Shown: positions 1-9,066, numbered from the stretch's first letter. The stretch is 64,000 nucleotides of DNA from Pseudodesulfovibrio sp. zrk46 (GCF_012516435.1 NZ_CP051216.1:1676001-1740000); one strand, 5' to 3'. Made by a program: numbers and translations. Notes: generated by a model from the sequence alone, not told the origin.

Positions 1-176
1 AAAAGAACTGCTACTGGAGTAAATTTCTGAAAATCAAACAGTTGTTTTGATATGTGACAGTATGTTCACGTCATTGTCGCAGCCTGGACATCTTCGCCAC
101 GGAATCGTTGGGAAAACAGTCTGGTTTAACCCTAGAAAGAGGGATCGATAACCAATTTGTTTGAAAGGAGATTGTC

Positions 177-1307
177 ATGTCTGCTGATATCTTGAACCGT
201 CGTGATTTTCTGAAGCTGGGCGTGGCTGTTGGGGCTGCCGCTGCCGTGACTTCCGTGTCCGCTCCCTCTTTTGCCGCCACTTCCTGCACTTCCCTCTCCA
301 AATGTATGGAGATGACCCCGGTGGAGATGGCCGAGGCTTCCGGTGCCGTGACCGCATCGTGGCGCAACGTCCGTCATGCCGCGGCCGAGATTCGCAACCC
401 CGCCATCCGTCATCGTGTGGAAGCCATTCTGGAGAATCCCGTGCCGACCCTGACCAAGGGCATGGGGCGTTCCGACAAGAAAGCCATCTACAAGGAACTG
501 TCCTCCAAAGGGCTCATCAAAGGCGTAAAGGAAGCAGATTTTCTGCCGCCGGTTTCCAGTTACTCCGAGGCTCCTCAACCTTTCTATTCCGCCCCGGGCA
601 GCGGCTACCAGAGTCACCATTCCTACCCCGGCGGTCTCGCCACCCACACCGACCTGAATGTGCGCGTGTCCATGGCCCTCTATGATGGCTACCGCGACGT
701 CTATAGCTACATGCTGGACCGCGACGTGGTCATCGCGGCGCAGGTGCTTCACGATCTGCACAAGCCGTGGGTCTTCCAGTGGGACAAGAACGGTGAATCC
801 CGTGGCGAGCAGAAATTGGCCGGTACTGGCGAACACCACCCTCTCGGTGTGGCCGAGTCCATCGTGCGCGGCCTGCCCGCCGAGGTCTGTGTGGCGCAGG
901 CATGTGCCCACAATCATCCCCGTACTCCCGAAGACGAAGCACAGGTGGTGGGCTGGATTCAGGCCGCGTCCATCATCGCAGGAGTCGATCCCGTGAAATA
1001 TGGACTGCTGGAAAAGGGAGGCAAGACCCTGCCCCTGCCGCGTCGTCAGGAAGGGTTCGTGACCCACCTCGGCGACCACGACTGGGTGCTGACCGTTCCG
1101 GCTGCCAAATGGATCATTCCGGTCATGGGCAAGGTGGCCGTGCGTGACTACGGCATCTCCGAGGGCGACCTGACCAAAAAGCCGTTCAACCAGTTCCGCA
1201 ATTATGTTTTCTCTCAGGCTCCCATCATGTCCCTGTACGAAATCTACGCCGCACAGGGCGAAGCCGAGCTCGTCCGTACTGTCCACTCCATTGTCGCGCC
1301 AGCCTAG
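177..1307 (+). CDS. Tat-exported HD-domain (putative metal-dependent phosphohydrolase) protein
   Basis: The 376-residue product begins with a twin-arginine signal: NRRDFLK at residues 7-13, a hydrophobic stretch, then a likely cleavage after SFA near residue 33. The mature part carries the histidine/aspartate pattern of HD hydrolases: H147-H148 and H157, the H192-D193 doublet followed by LHK, H220-H221 and H245-x-H247. HD enzymes usually hydrolyse phosphoesters of nucleotides with bound metal ions; the substrate here cannot be told. Tat export suggests the protein folds and takes up its metals in the cytoplasm before reaching the periplasm. The start is supported by GAAAGGAG nine bases upstream. 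It is monocistronic, with a terminator directly after it. The fold call rests on motifs only. Confidence 0.75.
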   Translation: MSADILNRRDFLKLGVAVGAAAAVTSVSAPSFAATSCTSLSKCMEMTPVEMAEASGAVTASWRNVRHAAAEIRNPAIRHRVEAILENPVPTLTKGMGRSDKKAIYKELSSKGLIKGVKEADFLPPVSSYSEAPQPFYSAPGSGYQSHHSYPGGLATHTDLNVRVSMALYDGYRDVYSYMLDRDVVIAAQVLHDLHKPWVFQWDKNGESRGEQKLAGTGEHHPLGVAESIVRGLPAEVCVAQACAHNHPRTPEDEAQVVGWIQAASIIAGVDPVKYGLLEKGGKTLPLPRRQEGFVTHLGDHDWVLTVPAAKWIIPVMGKVAVRDYGISEGDLTKKPFNQFRNYVFSQAPIMSLYEIYAAQGEAELVRTVHSIVAPA

Positions 1308-1331
1308 CGACAATTGGGTTTCCTCCGTAAA

Positions 1332-1366
1332 GAAAGGGGGCCGGCGCACACCGGTCCCCTTTCTGC
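1332..1366 (+). terminator. Rho-independent terminator after the HD-domain gene
   Basis: A G+C-rich inverted repeat (GAAAGGGG..CCGG / CCGG..CCCCTTTC) with a short loop lies between two convergent genes and may serve both strands. Confidence 0.7.
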
Positions 1367-1388
1367 GTATGTATGTTTCCCTAGTGAC

Positions 1389-3035
1389 CTAGAAGTCCGG
1401 AAGCGGCACGTCCTCGCCGAGACTCAGGCTGTCCAGCGCCTGCATCCGCTCCATGTGATCGAAGTGTTTGAAGAAGAACTTGATGTCATTGCCCATGGCG
1501 TTGCCGGTACGGGAGGCATTCCATTCCTGTGCATAGATGAGCGATATCCCGCTGCCCTGATGGTGCTGGCAGGTGACCGTGCCGCAATACATGACCTTGT
1601 ACCCTTCAAGGCAGAGGGCCATGTCGTGATCCATGTCGTCCACCTGTGAAGGGGAGAAGCGAATGTCGAAGCCCGCAGGAATCTTGTTCACCGCGCTGGT
1701 GCGCAGCAGGTGCTGACAGCCCATGACGCTCCGGGTCTCGCGAATGACATCGTACACGCCGTTGTCGTATTGGTCCGGCGGCGCAGGGATGGAGAGCTTA
1801 AGGAGACCGTGGGTGGCCAACGCTACGTGTCGATACAGATACTGGAAGGGCGAAGGCGTCTGCGGATGGACGATCTTGCATCCCACCACGGCGACCTGAT
1901 CGTCGGCCTCGGCTATGGTCAGGAATTGGGCCAGCCAGTCCTTTTGCAGGACCACATCGTCATCGATGAAGGCGATGTACTTGCCTTCCTGCACTTCCGG
2001 CAGATGCATGAGCCAGTTGCGCGCAGCAGGGGCGCCAATGTTTACATGCAGTTCATGCAGCTTGACCTCATTATTCTTGAAAAGCGGCAGCACGCGGTCT
2101 ACCTCCTCTCGACTGTGGTCGGTGCAGCCGTTGAGCAGGATGTGAATTTTTGCTTTGCCTAAATCCGTCGTTGCTAGACTTTCCAAGGTCTGACCGAGCA
2201 TGTCCGCCTTGTTCCACGAGTAGACGCAGATGCTGAACTCGCAGGAGTTGAGCAGGGCGGTGTCCGGAACAAAAGGATTTTCCAGTTCCCGAATGCGCAG
2301 GCGGATTGGCGTCTGACGCGGGTCTTGGGCAAGGGAGGCTCGATAGAGTTCCAGTGCCTGCTCCTTGTCGCCCTGTTCAACGAACATTTCGGCGGCAAAA
2401 TTAAGTGTGGTCTCTCGCAGGTTCGGCTTTTTGAGTTTGTCCCACAATTCCATGGCGCGGCCATAGTCTTTCATCCCTGCGTGGTGCTGGAACAGGGCAA
2501 CTTCCCAGTCACGGCGGAGGGCGGGCGGGCAGGTGAAGGCCTCGCGCCATTCTCCTTGCGTGATGCCGAGTTGCCGATCCACATGCAGGGCAAACTGTGC
2601 GGCAGTGATGTGTGATGGGTGAGCCTGAATGAGCTGAGTGATGAAATTCCGGGCGTCTTCGGCATCGGTCTTGAGATTCAGCGCGGAGATCTGGTCGTAG
2701 ATCTCCATGGATTGGTTGTGCTCTTTCATGAAGCCGATACGCTGGGTAATATGCGGATTGCGCGTCAGGTTCTCTACCGCAGCCAACAGGCCGGGGCGGA
2801 AGGGACGCATCTGAACGGCCTTGTCCAGCAAGTACAGCAGGGCCGCGCTTGCTTTCTGATTCCTTATCGTTTCCGGGTCGTTGGCGAGTCGTTCAATGAA
2901 GCAGAAGCTGATGGTTTCGTCCATGAGGAACGAATGAATATGATTGCGTATGTACAGCACCATCTCGTCGAGAGTCAGTTCTTCGAGCTGGTCCTTCATG
3001 CCGTTTTGGAAAATCTGCAGATACCGTTCGTTCAT
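1389..3035 (-). CDS. Family 2 glycosyltransferase with N-terminal TPR-like region
   Basis: This 548-residue protein has about 260 residues of helical, TPR-like sequence followed by a GT-A (GT2) glycosyltransferase domain. The catalytic domain opens with a Rossmann-type strand (FSICVYSWNKA), has an LLNGCTD segment, and a DDD metal/nucleotide-binding motif near residue 356 (AFIDDDV). It probably transfers a sugar onto a surface polysaccharide or protein; donor and acceptor are unknown. The TPR part may dock it to a partner. GGAGCGAC precedes the ATG. No glycan gene cluster surrounds it. It converges on the HD-domain gene and shares the terminator between them. Confidence 0.8.
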   Translation of the reverse strand: MNERYLQIFQNGMKDQLEELTLDEMVLYIRNHIHSFLMDETISFCFIERLANDPETIRNQKASAALLYLLDKAVQMRPFRPGLLAAVENLTRNPHITQRIGFMKEHNQSMEIYDQISALNLKTDAEDARNFITQLIQAHPSHITAAQFALHVDRQLGITQGEWREAFTCPPALRRDWEVALFQHHAGMKDYGRAMELWDKLKKPNLRETTLNFAAEMFVEQGDKEQALELYRASLAQDPRQTPIRLRIRELENPFVPDTALLNSCEFSICVYSWNKADMLGQTLESLATTDLGKAKIHILLNGCTDHSREEVDRVLPLFKNNEVKLHELHVNIGAPAARNWLMHLPEVQEGKYIAFIDDDVVLQKDWLAQFLTIAEADDQVAVVGCKIVHPQTPSPFQYLYRHVALATHGLLKLSIPAPPDQYDNGVYDVIRETRSVMGCQHLLRTSAVNKIPAGFDIRFSPSQVDDMDHDMALCLEGYKVMYCGTVTCQHHQGSGISLIYAQEWNASRTGNAMGNDIKFFFKHFDHMERMQALDSLSLGEDVPLPDF

Positions 3036-3361
3036 GTCGCTCCTTCTTCCTGTCGCGTGTGACTTGTGATCCGTGTTATCGTCCCGTTTTGATAATGGCT
3101 TTAGCCTGTTGCGGAAAAAGTGCTCTTTTGGTGTTCAAAGTGACGATGTAGACTATTTCTAGACTTAATGGTCTGAAAAAATTGCCATTTCCTCGACTGG
3201 TTTACTTCAGGCAAAAAATCAGGTGGTTACAGGTAACAGAGTCATGTTATAAGCATACTCAGCACGCACGATATCAGGAAAATTTCATTAATTCATTAAA
3301 CTAAATATCAAACGGGTCGATAAGGTCTGTGAGGGCTTACGGCCTGGAGTTGTTGAATATT
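3036..3361. other. A+T-rich intergenic region before yggS
   Basis: This gap separates two divergent genes. It contains a -10-like TATAAG at 3248-3253 on the plus strand without a good -35, a small palindrome GTTACAGGTAAC near 3227, and a weak AGAC/GTCT hairpin near 3163. It probably holds promoters for both genes, but none is certain. No coding potential was seen. Confidence 0.35.
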
Positions 3362-4069
3362 ATGAGCGAAAGAAAGCAGGAACTGGCCGAGAACGTGGCC
3401 CGAGTAAAAGAAGATCTGGCCGAAGCGGCCAGGAAAGCGGGCCGACAGGTCGAAGACGTGACCCTGGTGGCGGTTTCCAAGATCAAGCCCGCCAGTGATG
3501 TCAGGGCGTTGGCCGAAAGCGGCCAGCTGGATTTCGGCGAGAACTATGTTCAGGAGGCTGTGGCCAAGCAGGAAGAACTGGTCAATCTGGACCTCAACTG
3601 GCACTTCATTGGCGGGTTGCAGTCCAACAAAGCCAAGTTCGTGGCAGGAAAATTCGGGCTGGTACATAGCGTGGATTCACGTAAGCTGGCCCAGGCATTG
3701 CATAAAAAGGCTTCAAGCCTCGGGGTGGTTCAGGACATCCTCATTCAGGTGAACATCGCGGGAGAAGTTCAAAAGTCCGGAATCACAGTGGAAAATCTGC
3801 CCGTCCTGGCCGATGAGGTCATGGAAATGGACGGAGTGCGACTCGTCGGTTTGATGACGATGCCGCCGTTTTTCGATGAACCCGAGCGGGCGAGGCCCGT
3901 TTTTGCCCGGTTGAGGCAGCTCAAGGATGAGTTGGAAAAACAGCTGGGTAAAAAGTTGCCGCATCTCTCCATGGGCATGACCGGAGACTTTGTTCCGGCC
4001 GTGGAAGAAGGGGCGACACTGGTGAGAATCGGTACAAGGATTTTCGGGGCCAGGGCTCCGAAGGTATAA
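3362..4069 (+). CDS. yggS: YggS-family pyridoxal-phosphate homeostasis protein
   Basis: The 235-residue protein matches the single-domain PLP-binding YggS/PLPHP family in length and sequence. The PLP lysine lies in the VAVSKIKP motif (K40), and the C-terminal SMGMTGDF phosphate-binding loop is present. The family binds PLP without known catalysis and balances vitamin B6 and amino acid pools in the cytoplasm. An in-frame GTG at 3329 would add 11 residues; the ATG was chosen because the family begins near SERKQELAENV. The gene ends 22 bases before motA, so co-transcription with the stator genes is likely. Confidence 0.93.
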   Translation: MSERKQELAENVARVKEDLAEAARKAGRQVEDVTLVAVSKIKPASDVRALAESGQLDFGENYVQEAVAKQEELVNLDLNWHFIGGLQSNKAKFVAGKFGLVHSVDSRKLAQALHKKASSLGVVQDILIQVNIAGEVQKSGITVENLPVLADEVMEMDGVRLVGLMTMPPFFDEPERARPVFARLRQLKDELEKQLGKKLPHLSMGMTGDFVPAVEEGATLVRIGTRIFGARAPKV

Positions 4070-4091
4070 ATAACGCAAGGAAGCGGTTGGT

Positions 4092-4853
4092 ATGGATCTC
4101 GGAACTGTCATTGGCATCGTGCTTTCGTTCGGTCTGGTCGTTGCGGCCATTCTGTCGGGATCAAGCCTGATCATCTTCATCTCGGTCCCTTCGTTCCTCA
4201 TCGTCGTGGGCGGTACTTTGGGCGCGGCAATGGTCAACTACCCGCTGGGGTATGTCATTGGCGTGGTCGGCGTCATCAAGAACACGTTCTTTTCCAGCCT
4301 GGAATCCCCCACCGAAATCATCGATCGATTCAAGGATTACGCCAACCGTGCCCGCCGCGAAGGTATCCTCTCCCTGGAGCCCCTGATCAAGGAAATCGAC
4401 GACGATTACATGCGCAAAGGGCTCCAGCTCACGGTTGATGGTCTGGAACCTCAGACCATTCAGGAAATCCTCGAAACGGAGATTTCTTACCTGAGCGAAC
4501 GTCACGCCACCGGTGCAGACGTGGTCGCCGTGCTCGGCACCCTCGCGCCGGCCATGGGCATGATCGGTACTGTTATCGGTCTGGTGCAGATGCTCCAGAC
4601 CATGTCCGATCCTTCCACCATTGGCCCGGCCATGGCGGTGGCGCTGCTCACCACCCTCTACGGCGCGATCCTGTCCAACCTCGTGTTCAACCCCATGGCG
4701 GGTAAACTCAAGGCGCGCAGCAAGGAAGAAGTCCTGCTCCGCGAGATGATCATGGAAGGTATCCTGTCTATCTCCAAGGGTGAGAACCCGCGTATCATCG
4801 AAGAGAAGCTGAACAGCTACATGCCGCCCAAGGATCGCGTGGCTTCGGAATAA
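4092..4853 (+). CDS. motA: Flagellar stator protein MotA
   Basis: This 253-residue protein is a MotA/PomA stator subunit: two N-terminal membrane segments, a cytoplasmic loop with the RREGILSLE motor-contact segment, and two C-terminal membrane helices including the GTLAPAMGMIGTVIGLVQML signature. With MotB it forms the ion channel that powers flagellar rotation. AAGGAAG stands before the ATG. It is followed by two motB-like genes, so this single MotA may serve both. The coupling ion cannot be decided from sequence alone. Confidence 0.96.
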   Translation: MDLGTVIGIVLSFGLVVAAILSGSSLIIFISVPSFLIVVGGTLGAAMVNYPLGYVIGVVGVIKNTFFSSLESPTEIIDRFKDYANRARREGILSLEPLIKEIDDDYMRKGLQLTVDGLEPQTIQEILETEISYLSERHATGADVVAVLGTLAPAMGMIGTVIGLVQMLQTMSDPSTIGPAMAVALLTTLYGAILSNLVFNPMAGKLKARSKEEVLLREMIMEGILSISKGENPRIIEEKLNSYMPPKDRVASE

Positions 4854-4880
4854 CCCTCCACCCTGACCGGGGGATGTGTC

Positions 4881-5702
4881 ATGGCTAAGAAAGAGAAAAA
4901 GCTGATCTGCGAGGAGATGCCTCCATGGATGATCACGTTCTCTGACGTCATGACGTTGATGCTGACCTTCTTCGTGCTGCTGGTCTCCATGTCCACCATC
5001 GACTCCCGGCGCAAGCTGGTGGCGCTTGGCTCCATCATCGGTACTTTTGGTTTTCAGGACGCCAGTTACGAGGTGTTTTCCAAGAAAGACACGCGTAAGA
5101 CCGTGGAACCCGGCCCAATTGATTCAGGTGATCTTGAGCCGCTCAAGGAACTCCAGTGGGAGAACGTGGATCAGGACATCAACTTCCGGTCCAATCGGTT
5201 CGTTCAGATTCTGTCCATCAATTCAACCCTGCTTTTTGCACCTGACAGTAATGAACTCTCGCCTCAGGGACAGGCCCTGTTGCAGAGTTTTATGCCGGTA
5301 TTCGCACAGGTGCAGTATCCGCTGCTCCTGGCAGGACACACGTCTGAACTCCGCGACGAGCTCGGCATCAATTACGAACCGGGTGACGATACCGAGAATC
5401 CGGATCTCTCCTGGAGAATTTCATTGAACCGTACGCTGGCCGTGTACCAGTTCCTCATTGATCGCGGCATGCGTCCGCAGATGCTCAAGGTGGAAGCCTT
5501 TGGCAAGTACAAGCCGTTCTATCCGCAAAATACGTCTGAGAACCGGGCCAAGAACCGGCGTGTGGACATCGTGCTGGATAAACGCAGCCTGGATGCTGGA
5601 GAGCGTCTGCAACAGCTGAGTCCTGCCGTGCGTCAGCCCGCGAATACCACCGATGTGGACGGGTTTGAGTTTGACCTCTCAGCCCCTGAGGGACTGGAGT
5701 AG
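4881..5702 (+). CDS. motB: Flagellar stator protein MotB (first copy)
   Basis: The 273-residue protein has a short cytoplasmic tail, one membrane helix (about residues 16-38) with the essential aspartate D22 in FSDVMTLMLTFFVLL, a plug/linker region, and a C-terminal OmpA-like peptidoglycan-binding domain ending in NRRVDIVL. It anchors the MotA ring to the cell wall and supplies the ion-carrying carboxylate. It lies 27 bases after motA. Its OmpA domain has a longer insertion (EPGDDTENPD) than the second copy. Confidence 0.94.
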   Translation: MAKKEKKLICEEMPPWMITFSDVMTLMLTFFVLLVSMSTIDSRRKLVALGSIIGTFGFQDASYEVFSKKDTRKTVEPGPIDSGDLEPLKELQWENVDQDINFRSNRFVQILSINSTLLFAPDSNELSPQGQALLQSFMPVFAQVQYPLLLAGHTSELRDELGINYEPGDDTENPDLSWRISLNRTLAVYQFLIDRGMRPQMLKVEAFGKYKPFYPQNTSENRAKNRRVDIVLDKRSLDAGERLQQLSPAVRQPANTTDVDGFEFDLSAPEGLE

Positions 5703-5704
5703 CC

Positions 5705-6430
5705 ATGGCCAGGAAGAAAAAGGAAACCTGTCCGCCTCTGGCGCTGTGGCTGGTGACCTTCTCGGATCTGGTCACATTGCTGCTGACCTTTTTCGTGCTG
5801 TTGCTCACCATGTCGTCCATGGATAATGCCATCCTGACCCGGGTGACGCTCCACACTGCCGACCTCGGTCTGCTGGACAAGCGCGGTTCCGGTCGGGTGA
5901 ACGCCAAGGAACGGTTGGTCGTGGACCTCATGGAGAAGCCGTGGGAAGTGCTCGACAAGAAGAATCGTATCAAGGACCTGCTCTTTCCCGATGACGTGTT
6001 GCCCGAGGAAATCGACAAGCAGGATCTGGACAAGAACCTTGAGATTCTGGCCAAGAATGATGGCGTGGCGCTGGTCTTCACGGACAAGCTGCTGTTCGAG
6101 CCGGGCTCCAGCGTGCTGAGCCCTGAAGGGGAGTTCCTGATTGATCGGCTGGTACCCATGATGACGCATACTCCGGCCCCCATTAACATCGCGGGCTACA
6201 CGGACGCCACGGACAACACGGAGACGCCGTTGCAGCTGTCAGGAGATCGTGCCCTGTCCGTCCTGACGTTTCTGGTTTCTGCTGGAGTGCCTAACGAACG
6301 CTTCTCCCTGTCGGCTTATGGCGGTGATTTCCCGGTGGTAGACGAGTCGGGGCGTCCGGTGACGTCGGACATGAACCGGCGGGTGGAGATACTGCTCAAG
6401 ACCGCCCGGCCTATCGGTGGATATCAATAG
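5705..6430 (+). CDS. Second MotB-like stator protein
   Basis: This 241-residue protein begins two bases after the first motB stop. It repeats the architecture: membrane helix with aspartate D21 in FSDLVTLLLTFFVLL and a C-terminal OmpA-like domain (TDATDN.., NMNRRVEILL-type end). The two MotB proteins align clearly in the membrane part but differ greatly elsewhere, so the duplication is old. It may form an alternative stator with MotA or a mixed B-subunit dimer; the sequence does not decide. The ion-carrying Asp is intact, so it is not an obvious pseudogene. Confidence 0.88.
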   Translation: MARKKKETCPPLALWLVTFSDLVTLLLTFFVLLLTMSSMDNAILTRVTLHTADLGLLDKRGSGRVNAKERLVVDLMEKPWEVLDKKNRIKDLLFPDDVLPEEIDKQDLDKNLEILAKNDGVALVFTDKLLFEPGSSVLSPEGEFLIDRLVPMMTHTPAPINIAGYTDATDNTETPLQLSGDRALSVLTFLVSAGVPNERFSLSAYGGDFPVVDESGRPVTSDMNRRVEILLKTARPIGGYQ

Positions 6431-6578
6431 GCTGATCGGCTGGCATGGACGCTGAAGCAAGATTTCAAGAGATTCTGTTCTACGCTTTGGGCGACGGGGC
6501 AGAGTCTAAAGTTTGTCTGGAAAACCCGAGCGAATCGGGCTATGACTGATATGTAAAAAAAAGAAAAAGGTGTTCGCC

Positions 6579-7076
6579 ATGGCAGACGAAGATCTCGGAC
6601 AAGAAGAAGGAAAAAAGGGCGGAATGCTCAAATGGATCATCATCCTTGTGGTGCTGATTCTTCTCGGCGTGGGTGGCTACTTTGGCTACACCATGTTTCT
6701 GGCTGCGCCCGATGAAGATGCAGCCACCGAAGAAATGGCTGAAGGTGATGAGCAGGCTCCGCTGGAATCCCTGGAAGGCCAGCTGGTGCCGTTACCGGTA
6801 TTTCTGGTCAACCTGGCAGACCCCCTTGGCCGCCGCTATCTGAAGCTCGGCCTCGAAGTGGAAGTCCGCGACCCCGAGGCCCAGGCCGCACTGTCCAAGT
6901 ACGAGGCAAAGATCAAGGACACGCTCCTGCTCCTGCTCTCCAGCAAGACTTATGACGGCCTCTCCACCATGCAGGCCAAGGTGGAGCTCAAGCAGGAAGT
7001 GGCGGACCGCCTAAACCAAATCATCGGTAAAGGCAGTGTGTTACGTGTCTATATAACCGAGATGGTCATCCAGTAG
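6579..7076 (+). CDS. fliL: Flagellar basal-body-associated protein FliL
   Basis: This 165-residue protein has a charged N-terminus, one membrane helix (about residues 15-38), an acidic linker and a periplasmic FliL domain ending in VYITEMVIQ. FliL surrounds the stator and stabilises motor function. The ATG at 6579 has AAAAAGG eight bases upstream; an in-frame GTG nine bases earlier would overlap that site. About 150 bases separate it from the motB pair, so it may begin a new transcript. fliM, often next to fliL, is absent here. Confidence 0.9.
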   Translation: MADEDLGQEEGKKGGMLKWIIILVVLILLGVGGYFGYTMFLAAPDEDAATEEMAEGDEQAPLESLEGQLVPLPVFLVNLADPLGRRYLKLGLEVEVRDPEAQAALSKYEAKIKDTLLLLLSSKTYDGLSTMQAKVELKQEVADRLNQIIGKGSVLRVYITEMVIQ

Positions 7077-7158
7077 CACGCATTTTGCAAAATGCTGTGC
7101 GGACCGTTCTGTTTTTTGACGGTCACAACTGGTTCAACGTTTTCACGAGGTGAATGAC

Positions 7159-7728
7159 ATGGCCGAAGATCAAGATAAACTTGCGCAGGAATGGGCTGAC
7201 GCCCTGCTGGATGGTGGCGGTGACGATGGCCCCGATCCGGATGATCCGCTTGGGGCACTCGAGAATATAACCGACCCCGCCGACGCAGGCAGCGCAGATG
7301 TCGGTTCCGACGACGAAGCACTGGCTGACGAGTGGGCCGCCGCTCTCGCCGATACCGAGCAGGAAGAGGTCAGGCACGAGAAGGAACAGGCGTTCCTCTC
7401 CACGCAGACCCACGACTACGACCTGACCGATATGGGCCCCGAGGCCAAGGCTGGCAGCGGTACAGGCAAGCGCGATCTCGACTTCATTCTGGATATCCCG
7501 CTGGAAGTTTCTGCTGAGCTGGGCCGCACCAAGCTGCTCATCAACGAACTGCTTCAGCTGGGTCAGGGTTCGGTTGTCGAGCTCAACAAGCTGGCCGGTG
7601 AGCCCCTGGAAATTTATGTTAACGGCAAGTTGGTGGCCCGCGGCGAGGCCGTTGTCATCAACGAGAAGTTCGGTATCCGCCTGACGGATATCATCAGCCC
7701 CATCGAGCGGGTGAAGCAGCTTGGCTAG
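7159..7728 (+). CDS. fliN: Flagellar switch protein FliN
   Basis: The 189-residue product has an acidic, low-complexity N-terminal region of about 105 residues and a C-terminal SpoA/FliN domain (from LDFILDIPLEVSAELG to SPIERVKQLG). FliN forms the lower C-ring, helps set rotation direction and acts in export. The N-terminal extension is long for FliN and recalls FliN/FliY variants, but no CheC phosphatase motif was seen. The ATG has CGAGG eight bases upstream. It overlaps the start of fliO by eight bases. Confidence 0.93.
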   Translation: MAEDQDKLAQEWADALLDGGGDDGPDPDDPLGALENITDPADAGSADVGSDDEALADEWAAALADTEQEEVRHEKEQAFLSTQTHDYDLTDMGPEAKAGSGTGKRDLDFILDIPLEVSAELGRTKLLINELLQLGQGSVVELNKLAGEPLEIYVNGKLVARGEAVVINEKFGIRLTDIISPIERVKQLG

Positions 7729-8137
7729 CGAGGCTCTCAACGCCACCGCAGAGGCCGTCGCCAAGGCGCCCCTGCAACTCCCGGCAGTGGACACGGGCGG
7801 AACCGTCCTCACCACGCTGGGCTACCTCTGCCTTCTGCTCGGGGTGATCTACTTCGCCTACTGGGCGCTCAAGCGCCTTGGCTTTCACGGCATGGGTATG
7901 CGTTCGGGCAGCAATGCGCCCCAACTGGTCACGCGGTTGATGCTTGGCCACAAGCAGAACGTGTCAGTGGTGTACTACCGTGGCAAGGAGTTCATGCTCG
8001 GTGTTACGGACGAACACGTCACTTTGCTGAAAGAATTCGAAGTGGATGAAGAATGGGAAGAAGAGAGCATAAAGTCGGTGCCGGTCAAGCCGATCAGCTT
8101 CGCCAATTTGCTCAGAAGGAAAACGGAAGATGAGTAG
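7721..8137 (+). CDS. fliO: Flagellar biosynthesis protein FliO
   Basis: The 138-residue protein has an exposed N-terminus, one membrane helix (TLGYLCLLLGVIYFAYWAL) and a small cytoplasmic domain typical of FliO, which helps assemble the FliP ring of the flagellar export gate. The likely start is a TTG inside the last codons of fliN. The gene overlaps fliP by eight bases. Identification rests on architecture and on its place between fliN and fliP, since FliO sequences diverge quickly. Confidence 0.85.
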   Translation: MASEALNATAEAVAKAPLQLPAVDTGGTVLTTLGYLCLLLGVIYFAYWALKRLGFHGMGMRSGSNAPQLVTRLMLGHKQNVSVVYYRGKEFMLGVTDEHVTLLKEFEVDEEWEEESIKSVPVKPISFANLLRRKTEDE

Positions 8138-8894
8138 CGGAAAAACACTCCTGCTTTTTCTGGCCGCCCTTGGGGCGGTTTTGCTCATTCCTGAGCTGGG
8201 TCTTGCTCAGGCACCTTCCATTCCCAAGCTGACCATGGAGTTGGCCGCCGGACAGGCCGAGCCGAACGAAGTCTCCACGCTGTTGGAAATCCTGTTCCTG
8301 CTCACGGTGCTCAGCATGGCTCCGGCCATCATGCTGACCATGACCTCGTTCACGCGCATCATCATCGTATTCCACTTTCTGCGTCAGGCCATGGGCACGC
8401 AGCAGATGCCGCCCAACCAGATCCTTGCCTCTCTGGCCATTTTCATGACGCTGGTCATCATGTACCCCGTGGGCAAGACGGTCAACGACACCGCGCTCCA
8501 GCCTTACATGAACGAGGAAATCCAGTTCCAGGAGGCCCTGGACCGCGCCCAGAAGCCTATTCGCGAGTTCATGTTCAAGCATACCCGCGAGAAGGACCTG
8601 TCGATTTTCTATTCCATTACCAAGGAAGACCGTCCTCAGAACAAGGAAGAGGTCAGCACCTTGATGTTGGTGGCGGCCTATACCATTTCCGAGCTCAAGA
8701 CCGGGTTCACCATCGGCTTCCTCATCTACATCCCATTCCTGATCCTCGACATGGTCGTGGCCTCGATTCTGTTGGCCATGGGTATGATGATGCTGCCGCC
8801 GGTAATGGTATCATTGCCGTTCAAAATTTTGTTGTTTATTCTTATTGACGGGTGGAGTTTGCTCATTGGTTCCCTCGTCAATACGTTCCAGTGA
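8130..8894 (+). CDS. fliP: Flagellar export-gate protein FliP
   Basis: The 254-residue protein is a full-length FliP: cleavable signal sequence ending near GLAQA, then membrane helices with the family signatures TSFTRIIIVFHFLRQAMG, PPNQILASLAIFMT and GFLIYIPFLILDMVVASILLAMGMMMLPP. Five FliP copies form the core of the type III export gate in the basal body. It overlaps fliO. Unusually, about 200 bases containing a palindromic repeat separate it from fliQ. Confidence 0.97.
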   Translation: MSSGKTLLLFLAALGAVLLIPELGLAQAPSIPKLTMELAAGQAEPNEVSTLLEILFLLTVLSMAPAIMLTMTSFTRIIIVFHFLRQAMGTQQMPPNQILASLAIFMTLVIMYPVGKTVNDTALQPYMNEEIQFQEALDRAQKPIREFMFKHTREKDLSIFYSITKEDRPQNKEEVSTLMLVAAYTISELKTGFTIGFLIYIPFLILDMVVASILLAMGMMMLPPVMVSLPFKILLFILIDGWSLLIGSLVNTFQ

Positions 8895-8980
8895 CGCAAT
8901 GCGTCGTGTTGCCTAGGAGTAGTCCCTTCTCTGAATGGGAAATGGACTGAGTCAGAATTAGGCTGGGCAGAAAGGTTCGA

Positions 8981-9066
8981 GTGCTAGGCGACAGCCACAA
9001 AATGCCCGCAGGCGTAGCAGCGCTACGTTGAGGAACATTTTGCGGTTGGCAACGACGCAATCGGGC
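8981..9066. repeat. Dispersed palindromic repeat, family 1, copy A
   Basis: This ~86-base imperfect palindrome lies between fliP and fliQ. Its centre is CGTAGC-AGC-GCTACG (9013-9027), enclosed by the arms CAAAATG and CATTTTG and by border motifs GGCGACAG and TTGGCAACG. Read on the minus strand it matches two further copies downstream of eno and between a small gene and rlmH. The middle arms differ between copies but stay complementary. Confidence 0.8.

Noticed and set aside
53..76. CRP/HcpR-like half sites (TGTGA and TCAC) upstream of the HD-domain gene
   Set aside because: The half sites are eight bases apart, not the six required by the consensus, so they do not form a normal operator.
6507..6535. 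TAAAGTTT followed by CCCGA, resembling a sigma-28 flagellar promoter before fliL
   Set aside because: The -35 is good, but the -10 matches only at four positions and is part of a small CCCGA/TCGGG hairpin; spacing is also off by one.
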